Positions 49,839 through 58,191 of a DNA stretch of 64,000 nt are shown here, piece after piece. Source of the stretch: Streptomyces amritsarensis (GTDB lineage Bacteria; Actinomycetota; Actinomycetes; Streptomycetales; Streptomycetaceae); the NCBI RefSeq assembly GCF_001953875.1, contig NZ_MQUR01000002.1:113422-177421 (forward strand), written 5' to 3'. Made by a program: the position numbers and the translations under genes. Positions within the stretch are counted from its first letter, which is position 1. Each line of letters opens with the position of its first letter. Below the pieces are notes generated by a model, which was not told the origin of the DNA, did no database searches, and saw only the letters and a list, made by a program, of their open reading frames with translations.

Positions 49839-51479
49839 ATGAGTCACGCCCCTGCATTCATCACCTGCTCCGCCCTGTCCTTCGACTGGCCCGACGGAAC
49901 CCCGGTGTTCGACGGGTTCCAGCTGGCCGTCGGCCCCGGCCGCACCGGCCTGATCGGACTCAACGGGAGCGGCAAGTCCACCCTGTTGAAGCTGATCGCG
50001 GGTGAACTGACCCCGTCCGAGGGCCAGTCGTCCGTCGCCGGCTCCGTCGGCTACCTCCCCCAGACCGTCACCCTCGACACCGCCCTGCGCGTGGACGAGG
50101 CGCTCGGCATCCGCACCGCTCGCGCCGCACTCCACGCCATCGAGGCGGGCGAGGCCACCGAGGCGAACTTCGCCGCCGTCGGCGACGACTGGGACGTGGA
50201 GGAGCGGGCCCTGGCCACGCTCGACCAGCTCGGCCTCGCCCGGATCGGCCTGGACCGCACCGTCGGCGAGCTCTCGGGCGGCGAGTCCGTCCTGCTGCGC
50301 CTGGCCGCCCTGCTGCTGGACCGTCCCGACGTCCTGCTGCTGGACGAGCCGACCAACAACCTGGACCTGCGCGCCCGGGGCCGCCTGTACGCGGCCGTCG
50401 AGTCCTGGTCCGGGGTGATGCTCCTGGTCAGCCACGACCGCGAACTGCTGGAGCGGGTCGACCAGATCGCCGATCTGCGCGACGGCGAAGTCCGCTGGTA
50501 CGGGGGGAACTTCACCGACTACGAGGAGATGCTCGCCGCCGAGCAGGACGCGGCCGAACGGATGGTCCGCGTCGCGGAGGCCGACGTACAGCGGCAGAAG
50601 CGCGAACTCGCCGACGCGCAGGTCAAATTGGCCCGGCGCAAGCGCTACGGCCAGAAGATGTACGAGACCAAGCGCGAGCCGAAGATCGTGATGGGCGCGC
50701 GCAAGCGCGCGGCACAGGAATCGGCCGGCAAGCACCGGATCATGCACACCGAGAAGCTGGCCCAGGCGAAGGAACGCCTGGACCAGGCGGTGGAGGCGGT
50801 CCGCGACGACGCCGAGATCCGCATCGAACTGCCCGCCACCCTGGTCCCGCCGGGGCGGCGTGTGCTGACCCTCGGCGATCTGCGCCTGCCGCACGGGGCC
50901 CGTGTTCCGGGCGAGTGGGAGCTGCGGGGTCCGGAGCGGATCGCGCTGGTGGGCCGCAACGGCTCGGGCAAGACCACCTTGCTGGGCACGATCGCGGGGC
51001 AGCTCGCACCGAAGTCCGGGACGGCCGAGACGCATGTGACCACACGGTTCCTGCCGCAGCGGCTGGACGTGCTGGACGATGACCGATCGGTCGTGGAGAA
51101 CGTGGCGCGGTTCGCCCCGCAGGCCACCAACAACCTGATCCGGGCCCGCCTCGCCCACTTCCTCTTCCGGGGCGGGCGGGCGGACCGGCCGGCCGGCACC
51201 CTGTCGGGCGGCGAGCGGTTCCGGGCGGCACTGGCGGCGCTGCTGCTGGCCGAGCCCGCCCCGCAGCTCCTCATGCTGGACGAGCCGACGAACAACCTCG
51301 ACCTGTCGAGCGTGCGGCAGCTGACCGATGCGCTGGAGTCGTACCGGGGTGCGCTCGTCGTGGCGAGCCACGACGTGCCGTTCCTGGAGTCGATCGGGGT
51401 CACGCGCTGGCTGCTGCTGGACGGCGAGCTGCGGCCGACCACGGCCGAGGAGGTCCGGGAGGCGCTGTGGCACGGCTGA
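49839..51479 (+). CDS. ABC-F family ATPase (second paralogue)
   Basis: A 546-residue protein with two ABC domains. Walker A is GLNGSGKST (40-48) and GRNGSGKTT, Walker B/D-loops are LLDEPTNNLDL and MLDEPTNNLDL, signature motifs are LSGGESVLLRL and LSGGERFRAAL, and there is a basic linker (DVQRQKRELADAQVKLARRK) between domains. ABC-F members act on ribosomes, some protecting against antibiotics. CCTGGAGG sits 6 nt before ATG 49839, which makes this the start rather than the upstream in-frame TTG. Position next to an SsgA-like gene is shared with other Streptomyces, from memory. Confidence 0.93.
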   Translation: MSHAPAFITCSALSFDWPDGTPVFDGFQLAVGPGRTGLIGLNGSGKSTLLKLIAGELTPSEGQSSVAGSVGYLPQTVTLDTALRVDEALGIRTARAALHAIEAGEATEANFAAVGDDWDVEERALATLDQLGLARIGLDRTVGELSGGESVLLRLAALLLDRPDVLLLDEPTNNLDLRARGRLYAAVESWSGVMLLVSHDRELLERVDQIADLRDGEVRWYGGNFTDYEEMLAAEQDAAERMVRVAEADVQRQKRELADAQVKLARRKRYGQKMYETKREPKIVMGARKRAAQESAGKHRIMHTEKLAQAKERLDQAVEAVRDDAEIRIELPATLVPPGRRVLTLGDLRLPHGARVPGEWELRGPERIALVGRNGSGKTTLLGTIAGQLAPKSGTAETHVTTRFLPQRLDVLDDDRSVVENVARFAPQATNNLIRARLAHFLFRGGRADRPAGTLSGGERFRAALAALLLAEPAPQLLMLDEPTNNLDLSSVRQLTDALESYRGALVVASHDVPFLESIGVTRWLLLDGELRPTTAEEVREALWHG

Positions 51480-51554
51480 CCGGCTGACGCGTGCGGCGTT
51501 CGCGGGTTCCCCTCCCCGCCCGAGGTGCGTCATACAGGGCGCGATGGTTGCTCT

Positions 51555-51583
51555 GTGTGTAACTTACGCTACACACCGTAGCG
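51555..51583. promoter_or_regulatory. Overlapping dyads upstream of the XRE gene
   Basis: GTGTGTA (51555-51561) and TACACAC (51570-51576) form a perfect 7-8-7 dyad. CGCTAC (51567-51572) and GTAGCG (51578-51583) form a second 6-5-6 dyad sharing bases with it. They are 27-55 bp before the GTG start, in the promoter zone, and fit autoregulation by the XRE protein. Confidence 0.6.
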
Positions 51584-51609
51584 AAACTCGGGCAGCGGGA
51601 AGGGGAGCC

Positions 51610-52461
51610 GTGCCACCCAGGAGCACACCCACCGCCAGACAGCGGCGCCTCGGCTCCGAGCTGCGCAGGCTCCGCGAGGAGTCGGGCACGTCGGTCCAGT
51701 GGGCGGCGGCGCTGCTGGGGGTCGACCGCACCCGGATCCCGAACATCGAGTCGGGCCGGATCGGCATCAGCGCCGAACGCGTCCGCACCCTCGCCCGCCA
51801 CTACGGCTGCCGGGACCCCGAGCTCGTGGACCTCCTCGCGGCGATGGCGCAGGAGCGGCACAAGGGGTGGTGGGAGCGGCACCGGGGAACCCTGCCGCCC
51901 GGCCTGCTCGACATCTGCGAGCTGGAGCACCACTCGGTCCGGCTGCACACCGCGGTGACCACGCACATACCCGGACTGCTCCAGACCGAGGCGCACGCGC
52001 GGGCGGTCTTCGGCGCCGCCGACCCGCCGCTGCCGGAGGCCGAGCTGCAGGCCCGGCTCGCGCTGCGGATGAGCCGGCAGCAGGTGTTCGCGCGGGAGCG
52101 GCCGCCGCTGTTCGAGGCGGTGGTGCACGAGGCGGCGCTGCGGATGCGGTTCGGCGGGACCGGAGTGGTCCGGGAGCAGTTGCAGCACGTACTCGCACAG
52201 TCGGAGCGGGAGCGTACGACGGTCCTGGTCATCCCGTTCGGCGTCGGCGGCCTCCCGGGATCCGGGCAGTCCTTCACGTACGCCGCGGCGGCGCTGGGCC
52301 GGCTCGACACCGTGCAGCTGGACAGCTCGCACGGCTCGATGCTCGTCGACTCGGACGCGAAGCTGGCACGGTACCGGGGGCTGCTGGAGCGGCTGCGCTC
52401 CCTGGCCCTGCCGGCGGCCGCCTCCCGCGACTTCATCCGCGCCGTCGCGCGGGACCTGTGA
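51610..52461 (+). CDS. XRE family regulator with DUF5753-like C-terminal domain
   Basis: A 283-residue regulator. The N-terminal HTH (LGSELRRLREESGTSVQWAA, IPNIESGRIGIS) is followed by a DUF5753-type domain (KGWWERHRGTLPPGLLDICELE, THIPGLLQTEAHARAVF, VLVIPFGVGGLPGSGQSFTY). The large family includes WhiJ-like developmental regulators in Streptomyces, which usually act with a small DUF397 protein as here. The GTG at 51610 has AAGGGGAG upstream. The dyads at 51555-51583 are likely operators. Confidence 0.92.
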   Translation: MPPRSTPTARQRRLGSELRRLREESGTSVQWAAALLGVDRTRIPNIESGRIGISAERVRTLARHYGCRDPELVDLLAAMAQERHKGWWERHRGTLPPGLLDICELEHHSVRLHTAVTTHIPGLLQTEAHARAVFGAADPPLPEAELQARLALRMSRQQVFARERPPLFEAVVHEAALRMRFGGTGVVREQLQHVLAQSERERTTVLVIPFGVGGLPGSGQSFTYAAAALGRLDTVQLDSSHGSMLVDSDAKLARYRGLLERLRSLALPAAASRDFIRAVARDL

Positions 52462-52564
52462 CCGGCGCGGGGTCCGGGGCCCCGGCCCCGGTCCGGGTCC
52501 GGGTCCGGCGGGGAAACCGGGGAATCCGGAGAAACCGGGAGACCGAAGAGAACCGGAGAGCGAC

Positions 52565-52786
52565 ATGAAAACGTCCGAGACCGCTTCGACCGTCCGCACG
52601 CACATCGCGTGGTCGGAGCCGTTCTGCAGCGAGGGCGCCAACTGCTTCCGCTTCGGCCGCGACGCCGCCGGGCGGGCGTACATCGGGACGACGGGGTCCG
52701 GTGCGCACGTGTCCGATTCCGTCGAGGCACTCCGCGCGCTGGTATCGGCCGTCAAGGCGGGGGCCGCCGACCACCTCCTGGCGTGA
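52565..52786 (+). CDS. DUF397-like small protein (73 aa), partner of the XRE regulator
   Basis: A 73-residue protein with the DUF397-like pattern W-x-x-S ... C-x-x-x-x-x-C (IAWSEPFCSEGANCFRFG) and the C-terminal VSDSVEALRALVSAVKAG. Such proteins are encoded beside DUF5753 regulators and modulate them in the WhiJ-type system. The ATG at 52565 follows GGAGAG by about 4 nt. The gap to the XRE gene (52462-52564) contains three tandem GGTCCG units and G/A-rich sequence. Confidence 0.8.
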   Translation: MKTSETASTVRTHIAWSEPFCSEGANCFRFGRDAAGRAYIGTTGSGAHVSDSVEALRALVSAVKAGAADHLLA

Positions 52787-52894
52787 TTTTGCCCGTCCAC
52801 TTCCCCTCCTGAGCCCTCCCAAACTGCACAGATAACCGGATGTAACCGGACATAGGCACCCGGGGGGCTTGGCTGGCCTTGATGTCGGGCTTAA

Positions 52895-52924
52895 CCTACG
52901 ACTCCGTAGGCTACGGAACCGTAG
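52895..52924. promoter_or_regulatory. Two adjacent palindromic operators upstream of the desaturase gene
   Basis: CCTACG (52895-52900) and CGTAGG (52905-52910) form a perfect 6-4-6 dyad. CTACGG (52911-52916) and CCGTAG (52919-52924) form a perfect 6-2-6 dyad immediately after. They end 28 bp before the gene, overlapping the promoter zone. The layout fits a TetR-type lipid-responsive repressor acting from elsewhere, since no TetR gene is adjacent. Confidence 0.75.
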
Positions 52925-52952
52925 GTAATTCGCTTTGCACCCAGGAGTACCC

Positions 52953-53924
52953 GTGACGATCACCTCTCCCCACCTCGGCAGCTCGGAGGCGTGGACCGAC
53001 GCCAAGCTGCTGTACGCGCTGGAAGAGGTGGTCGAAAAGGAGCTCAACCGCCACCTTCAGGTCACCAAGGACTGGATGCCCCACGAGTACGTTCCGTGGA
53101 GCGACGGCCGCAACTTCCCCGGCTTCTTCGAGGACGGCGAGGCCTGGGACCCGCAGCAGTCCAAGGTCACCGACATCGGCAAGATCGCGCTGGTGGTGAA
53201 CCTGCTGACCGAGGACAACCTCCCCAGCTACCACCACGAGATCGCGACGCTCTTCGGCCGCAACGGGGCGTGGGGCACCTGGGTGCACCGCTGGACGGCC
53301 GAGGAGGGCCGCCACGGCATCGTGATGCGCGACTACCTGCTCGCCTCGCGCGCCGTGGACCCGGACAAGCTGGAAGCGTTCCGGATGCAGCACATGTCGG
53401 AGGGCTTCGAGTCCGACAACCGCCACTCCATGCTGCACTCCGTGGCGTACGTGGCCTTCCAGGAACTCGCCACGCGCATCTCGCACCGCAACACCGGCCA
53501 CCAGTCCGGCGACCCGGTCTGCGACCGCATGCTGGCGCGCATCGCGCAGGACGAGAACCTGCACATGATCTTCTACCGCAACCTGCTGGGCGCGGCCTTC
53601 GAGATCGCCCCGGACCTGACCATGCAGGCGGTGCGGGACGTCGTCGTCAACTTCCGGATGCCCGGACACGGCATGCCCGGCTTCGAGCGCATGGCCGCGC
53701 AGATGGCCATCGGCGGGGTCTACAACCTGCGCATCCACCACGACGACGTGCTGGCGCCGGTCCTGCGCTTCCTCAAGGTCATGGACATCGCCGACCTCGG
53801 CCCGGAGGGCCAGAAGGCCCAGGACGAGCTCGGCCTGTTCATGAACGGCCTCAACGCCGAGGCCACGAAGTTCGACGAGAAGCTGGCCGCCCGCGCCGCG
53901 CGCCTCGCGGCCCGCAAGGGCTGA
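52953..53924 (+). CDS. Acyl-ACP desaturase
   Basis: A 323-residue soluble diiron desaturase. Metal-ligand motifs are the first Glu region TEDNLPSYHHEIATLFG, EEGRHG (ExxRH, about residues 114-119) and DENLHMIFYRNL (DExxH, about 192-203). It introduces cis double bonds into acyl-ACP to keep membranes fluid. AGGAG lies 5-6 nt before GTG 52953. The longer TTG frame from 52935 was rejected. Two palindromes in front and a hairpin behind mark it as a single-gene regulated unit. Confidence 0.93.
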   Translation: MTITSPHLGSSEAWTDAKLLYALEEVVEKELNRHLQVTKDWMPHEYVPWSDGRNFPGFFEDGEAWDPQQSKVTDIGKIALVVNLLTEDNLPSYHHEIATLFGRNGAWGTWVHRWTAEEGRHGIVMRDYLLASRAVDPDKLEAFRMQHMSEGFESDNRHSMLHSVAYVAFQELATRISHRNTGHQSGDPVCDRMLARIAQDENLHMIFYRNLLGAAFEIAPDLTMQAVRDVVVNFRMPGHGMPGFERMAAQMAIGGVYNLRIHHDDVLAPVLRFLKVMDIADLGPEGQKAQDELGLFMNGLNAEATKFDEKLAARAARLAARKG

Positions 53925-53960
53925 CCGATTTCCGCCCGCTCGGGCGAGTGACGCCGATTG

Positions 53961-53987
53961 CCCTGGCAGAGCCGCGCTCTGCCAGGG
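53961..53987. terminator. Terminator after the desaturase gene
   Basis: A perfect 11-bp stem CCCTGGCAGAG (53961-53971) and CTCTGCCAGGG (53977-53987), 5-nt loop, followed by TTT. It separates the desaturase from the WXG100-like operon, whose start codon is 10 nt later. Confidence 0.88.
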
Positions 53988-53996
53988 TTTCGCGTC

Positions 53997-54299
53997 ATGA
54001 CGTCACTCCAGGTGGACATCGACCAGCTGACCCGTTTGACCCGCGCCCTGGACTCCTCACTGAGCTCCATGCGGGAGGCCCGGCGGGCCCTGGACCACCT
54101 ACGGCCCGACCAGCTGGGCACGGCGGATCTCGATGCGGCGTGCGACGGCTTCCAGGAACGGTGGGCCTACGGCACCCGGGAGCTGACCAAGCGGGTCAAG
54201 GCCGTACGGGAGGGCGTCGACCGCAGCGCGGCGGACTACGCGGAACTGGAGCAGGCCGTCCGCGCGGCCTTCCTCCGCGCGGCGGCCACCCGTGGCTGA
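53997..54299 (+). CDS. WXG100-like small helical protein
   Basis: A 100-residue all-helical protein. It reads LQVDIDQLTRLTRALDSSLSSM, then GFQERWAYGTRELTKRVKAV, with a W/F-containing turn, resembling WXG100/ESAT-6-type cargo or actinobacterial T7SS-associated proteins of the DUF6507/WXG-like kind. The exact WxG triplet is absent. The ATG at 53997 follows the desaturase terminator; an upstream in-frame start lies inside the hairpin. The next gene overlaps its stop by 8 bp. Confidence 0.72.
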   Translation: MTSLQVDIDQLTRLTRALDSSLSSMREARRALDHLRPDQLGTADLDAACDGFQERWAYGTRELTKRVKAVREGVDRSAADYAELEQAVRAAFLRAAATRG

Positions 54300-55425
54300 G
54301 CACGCGGCGCTGGGCTTCGACCCGGCCCCCGGGAATCCGGCCGCCGTCCTGGCCCTGACCAAGAAGCTGGGCGCGTCGGCGAAGTCGCTGGACGAGGCCT
54401 CCCGCGTGGTGACGGACCTCGTCTCGCACAGCTCGTCCTGGCAGGGCGAGGCGGCGACCGCCTTCCGCGCCGCCCTCTCCCGGGACCTCCCCCGCTACCT
54501 GGCCTCGGCCCACACCTCCCTGGCGGAGGCCGCCCGCCGGCTCACGGGCTGGCACGACACGCTGGTCGCGCACCGCGAGCTGGCCGCACGGTACGAGGCC
54601 CTGGCCGCGGCGGCGAAGACCGACGAGGCCCTCACCGACGCCCGCCGCCTGGCCCGTGAACTGGCCGCCGAACACGCGGCGGCGGCCCGCCGGGTGGCCG
54701 CGGCGCTGAACGCCGCGACGGACAAACTGGCCCCGAAGGAACCGGGCCTCCTGGCCTCGATCTGGCGCAAGATCACCGAAGACCCGGCGGACGCCCTCTC
54801 GAACGCCTCGGCAATCCTGGGCGCGATCGGCGCCGGCGTAGCCCTCTTCTTCCCCCCGGCGGGCCTCGCGATCATGCTGGTGGGCAGCGGCCTGTCCTTG
54901 GCCGCGCTGGCCATGCACACCTCGGACCCGAAGTTCCGCAAGTCCCTGACGGACGGCTTCACCAAGGGCCAGTTCGACGCGGACTTCTGGAAGAGCAGCG
55001 TGACCCTCCTGGGAGACACCGCCGGCTCCGTCCCCGGCGTGGCGGCAATCGCCTCCGGTGCCAAAGCGGGCACGGCGGCAGCCCGCGCGGCCATGGCGGC
55101 CTCCCCGGAGGCCAGCGCCCTGACGGGCCTCGCACCGGGCGCCACGGCCTTCCGGCAAGCGGCATGGTCCACGGCCGATGATGTGCGCCAGGTGGAAAGC
55201 CCGCTCACAGGATGGGCGATGCGGACATCAACTCAGGAGACACGTGACCGGGTGGGTGTGGTTGTCGCCGGTACGGGAGCGGTGACCGCCGGGTTCGACT
55301 ACGGGCCTGACAACGAGAACGTTGAACACAGCTCCACAGCGGTGGACGGCACCCGAGGAATCCTCGACGACGCGCCCACAGCGATCAAGAGGTCCGGGCA
55401 CGTCTGGTCGGTGCTGAGGCCATGA
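54292..55425 (+). CDS. Large putative type VII-secreted protein (WXG-like N terminus, variable C terminus)
   Basis: A 377-residue protein. The first 140 residues are helical, WXG100-like (LGASAKSLDEASRVVTDLV, SHSSSWQGEAATAFRAALS). A hydrophobic Ala/Gly-rich pair of segments at about 175-210 follows (ILGAIGAGVALFFPPAGLAI). The last 80 residues are different in style and lower in GC (GFDYGPDNENVEHSS). This resembles exported proteins with a conserved trafficking region and exchangeable C terminus. The GTG start at 54292 overlaps the previous gene; its stop overlaps the next ATG. No toxin catalytic motif is recognisable. Confidence 0.68.
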   Translation: MAEHAALGFDPAPGNPAAVLALTKKLGASAKSLDEASRVVTDLVSHSSSWQGEAATAFRAALSRDLPRYLASAHTSLAEAARRLTGWHDTLVAHRELAARYEALAAAAKTDEALTDARRLARELAAEHAAAARRVAAALNAATDKLAPKEPGLLASIWRKITEDPADALSNASAILGAIGAGVALFFPPAGLAIMLVGSGLSLAALAMHTSDPKFRKSLTDGFTKGQFDADFWKSSVTLLGDTAGSVPGVAAIASGAKAGTAAARAAMAASPEASALTGLAPGATAFRQAAWSTADDVRQVESPLTGWAMRTSTQETRDRVGVVVAGTGAVTAGFDYGPDNENVEHSSTAVDGTRGILDDAPTAIKRSGHVWSVLRP

Positions 55426-56042
55426 CACATCAGCGCTCCGCACCGCCGGTCTGGTTCCGTCTGCCTCCCGGCTTTCATGACATCGGCCCTGGCGACAGGC
55501 CGGCATTGCACGCATTCGCCGAGGCTCTGGGAAGCAGCGGTGCCCACCAGGAACTGTCCAAACTGATGGACGGTCTCGAAAAGCTCGCGGACCACGATGT
55601 CGTGCACACCGCGATCGGATTTCATCCCGAGGAGCCCGTCGGCGTAGCAACGTCGCTGTTCTCTTTGGCCGTGCGGCCGACCGGACAGCCCAACCCTCGA
55701 CTGACCGTGGCACGTACGGCGCTGGCCATCGCGCGCTCGCCACACTGGACCCGCTCGATCCGCCGGTTCATCGATCTGCCGTCCGGGCTTCCCTGCTGCC
55801 TGGTTGCGGGCACCATCTCCGTGCCCGATGTGGAGCATCGTCTGTTTCAGGCCAGAGTTGCGACTGTGTACCCGGACGGACTCCACCTACTCGTCTTCGA
55901 CATCACCAGCGCTTCAACCCAGCACGCTGAGGCATACACGGACATTCTCGAGGCGGTCGCTGGCACCGCCCTCTTCGCCGACCCGGAGTCAGGTACGTCG
56001 AAGGCGGGCGGGTCCTCCCGCCTCTTGGAGGTACTGCTGTGA
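55422..56042 (+). CDS. Hypothetical protein of the WXG-like operon (possible immunity or chaperone)
   Basis: A 206-residue soluble protein (VWFRLPPGFHDIGPGDRPAL; FIDLPSGLPCCLVAGTISVP). GC content is visibly lower than in neighbouring genes. The ATG at 55422 overlaps the previous stop, and its own stop overlaps the next GTG. I recognise no domain. The position directly after a putative exported protein would suit an immunity protein or secretion chaperone, but that is inference. Confidence 0.65.
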   Translation: MTHQRSAPPVWFRLPPGFHDIGPGDRPALHAFAEALGSSGAHQELSKLMDGLEKLADHDVVHTAIGFHPEEPVGVATSLFSLAVRPTGQPNPRLTVARTALAIARSPHWTRSIRRFIDLPSGLPCCLVAGTISVPDVEHRLFQARVATVYPDGLHLLVFDITSASTQHAEAYTDILEAVAGTALFADPESGTSKAGGSSRLLEVLL

Positions 56043-56620
56043 GCCTGTCGCTCGCCAAGGTGGCCTGGGACCATCCGCTCACCCCCGTCGGATACAGGCG
56101 GTTGGTCATCCGCCGTCTCGGCTGGGTACTCAGTCTGGGCGGTCCTCCACTGGTGGCACTGGCCTGCATCGACCGCGTCCCCCATGCAGGCATGGCCTGT
56201 GCCCTGATCACCCTGCTCGTTGCGCCCTACCTGCCCTGGGTGGCCATCGCCTACGTCAGGCGCCACCGGGTCAAGGCCGTACTGCGGTCCTACCCCTGGC
56301 GCGAGTGGCCGTGCCGGCACCCGGTCCGCCCGCCCGGGAGCCCGGCGACGATCGTCATCGTCTTTCGGGAGGACCTCACGGCCACGCTGCGGATCCTGCC
56401 GTTCCCCATCGCGCTCGCGCAGTTGGAGAACGACCACCCCGACCGGATCTGGTTCGCGGGCGACCCCCGCTTCGGCGGGGTCGTGTCGCCCGTCGGGGGG
56501 CATTACCCCGTGCGGGTCGTGCCCCACACGCCGCGGCGCGAGGAGTGCGGTGGCGAGGGGTTCGAGCTCGCGCGGCGGGTGGGGTTGGTCCGGGCGAGCG
56601 GGAAGGCCACGCGGACGTGA
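56039..56620 (+). CDS. Hypothetical membrane protein of the WXG-like operon
   Basis: A 193-residue protein with two N-terminal transmembrane segments (LGWVLSLGGPPLVALACI and GMACALITLLVAPYLPWVAI), followed by a soluble domain (VIVFREDLTATLRILPFP; RIWFAGDPRFGGVV). The GTG at 56039 overlaps the previous stop (GTGA), so all four genes are translationally coupled. It ends 2 bp before the convergent whiB-like stop. I do not recognise the family. Confidence 0.68.
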   Translation: MSLSLAKVAWDHPLTPVGYRRLVIRRLGWVLSLGGPPLVALACIDRVPHAGMACALITLLVAPYLPWVAIAYVRRHRVKAVLRSYPWREWPCRHPVRPPGSPATIVIVFREDLTATLRILPFPIALAQLENDHPDRIWFAGDPRFGGVVSPVGGHYPVRVVPHTPRREECGGEGFELARRVGLVRASGKATRT

Positions 56621-56621
56621 G

Positions 56622-56867
56622 TCAGCGGCGGCGCAGGGCGAGCCGCTCCGCCTCCGAGAGGCCGCCCCAGACGCCGAAGCGCTCGTCGTTGGCCAGGGCG
56701 TACTCCAGGCAGGCCGCCCGCCCCTCGCACGCCCCGCAGAGCCGCTTCGCATCGCGCAACGAGGAGCCCGGCTCCGGGAAGAAGAAGCCCGGGCCGGTCT
56801 GGGCGCACAGGGCGAGTTCGTACCAGGCGGCGGTGTCGGTGGCTGCGGCAGAGGTGTTCGTAGACAT
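56622..56867 (-). CDS. WhiB family transcriptional regulator
   Basis: An 81-residue Wbl protein with the four [4Fe-4S] cysteines Cys21, Cys44, Cys47, Cys53 (LCGACEGRAAC) and the GVWGG turn (65-69), ending in an Arg-rich tail (ALRRR) that is shorter than in DNA-binding Wbls. Wbl proteins bind sigma factor region 4 and control development or stress. The exact paralogue cannot be fixed from the sequence. ATG at 56865-56867; the gap to LigD (56868-57096) holds its promoter and no gene. Confidence 0.93.
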   Translation of the reverse strand: MSTNTSAAATDTAAWYELALCAQTGPGFFFPEPGSSLRDAKRLCGACEGRAACLEYALANDERFGVWGGLSEAERLALRRR

Positions 56868-57096
56868 GCCGCAGATACTGGTGAGCGCCGATGGACGTCC
56901 GCTATACGCCTGATCAACAGGACGTGTGCGGCCCCTCCCGAGAGCATCGCACCCCGCACTGACAGCGGCGCTCTCCCGCCCCCGCGGGTGAGCATGCGGC
57001 GGGCGTAGCCGGGCGCCGGACGTGCCCGGTCCCGGCTGTCAGGGGCGGACTTCTCCGAGCCACTCCTGTGACGGGGCGCGGCGGCGGCCGGGGTGG

Positions 57097-58116
57097 TCAG
57101 TCCTCCTGTTTGGCGCGGCTGGGCTGGACGCGCTTGGGCTCGCCCGGCATTTTCGGGTAGTCCGGGGGGTACGGCAGGTCGCCCATGCCGTGTTCGTGTT
57201 CGTCGCGGGCCGCGAGGTCCAGTACGGCGTCCAGGGCGAAGGCGTGGTCGTCCATGTCCGCGTGCACATCGCCCAGTTCCGCGAAGCGGGCCGGCATCGT
57301 CACGATGTCGAAGTCCCGCGGCTCGGCGTCGTCCACCTCGTCCCAGCGCAGCGGCGCCGAGACCGGGGCGTGCGGGCGGGGGCGGACCGAGTAGGCGGAG
57401 GCGATCGTGCGGTCCCTTGCCGTCTGGTTGTAGTCGACGAAGATCCGCTCGCCGCGCTCCTCCTTCCACCATTTCGTCGTGACCTTGCCCGGCATGCGGC
57501 GCTCCAGTTCCCGGCCGAGAGCGATGGCGCACCGGCGGACCTCGGTGAAGGTCCAGCGCGGTTCGATCGGGACGAAGACGTGCAGTCCCCGGCCGCCGGA
57601 GGTCTTGGGCCAGCCGCGCAGGCCCAGCTCCTCCAGCAGGCCGCGCAGCTGGTGGGCGGCGGCCACCGCGTGGCGGTAGTCGGTGCCCGGCTGGGGGTCC
57701 AGGTCGATGCGCAGTTCGTCGGGCCGGTCGGTGTCCTCACGCCGCACGGGCCAGGGATGGAAGGTGAGGCAGCCCAGGTTGGCGGCCCACAGGACGGCGG
57801 CGGGCTCGGTCGGGCAGATCTCGTCGGCCGTACGGCCGCTCGGGAAGGCGATGTGGGCGGTCGGGATCCAGTCGGGGAGGTTCTTCGGGGCGCGCTTTTG
57901 GAAGAAGGACTCGCCCTCCACCCCGTCGGGATAGCGCTCCAGGGTCGTCGGCCGGTCGCGGAGGGCGCGGACGATGCCGTCCGCGACCGCGAGGTAGTAC
58001 TCGGCGACGTGCCGCTTGGTGAGCCCGCGCTCCGGGAAGTAGACCTTGTCCGGGTTGGACAGCCGTACCGTCCGCCCGGCCGCCTCCAGCTCGATCGCAT
58101 TGCCAGCAGCACCCAT
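57097..58116 (-). CDS. LigD-type primase-polymerase domain protein (NHEJ)
   Basis: A 339-residue stand-alone LigD polymerase (PolDom) of the archaeo-eukaryotic primase family. It has VRLSNPDKVYFPERGLTKRHVAEYY, the metal-binding LRIDLDPQPG, KTSGGRGLHVFVPI, and FVDYNQTARDRTIASAYS. It adds ribonucleotides or fills gaps at double-strand breaks in non-homologous end joining. The ATG at 58114-58116 begins just before conserved sequence. It is divergent from the ligase gene with 75 bp between, so the two are probably a split LigD/LigC system; no Ku gene is in the window. Confidence 0.92.
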   Translation of the reverse strand: MGAAGNAIELEAAGRTVRLSNPDKVYFPERGLTKRHVAEYYLAVADGIVRALRDRPTTLERYPDGVEGESFFQKRAPKNLPDWIPTAHIAFPSGRTADEICPTEPAAVLWAANLGCLTFHPWPVRREDTDRPDELRIDLDPQPGTDYRHAVAAAHQLRGLLEELGLRGWPKTSGGRGLHVFVPIEPRWTFTEVRRCAIALGRELERRMPGKVTTKWWKEERGERIFVDYNQTARDRTIASAYSVRPRPHAPVSAPLRWDEVDDAEPRDFDIVTMPARFAELGDVHADMDDHAFALDAVLDLAARDEHEHGMGDLPYPPDYPKMPGEPKRVQPSRAKQED

Positions 58117-58191
58117 GTGGGCCACCGTAGGCGGGCCGGACCGCGGGCGCACACCGGGCGGGTCCGGACGTACCACCGCAGAATCGGGGGC

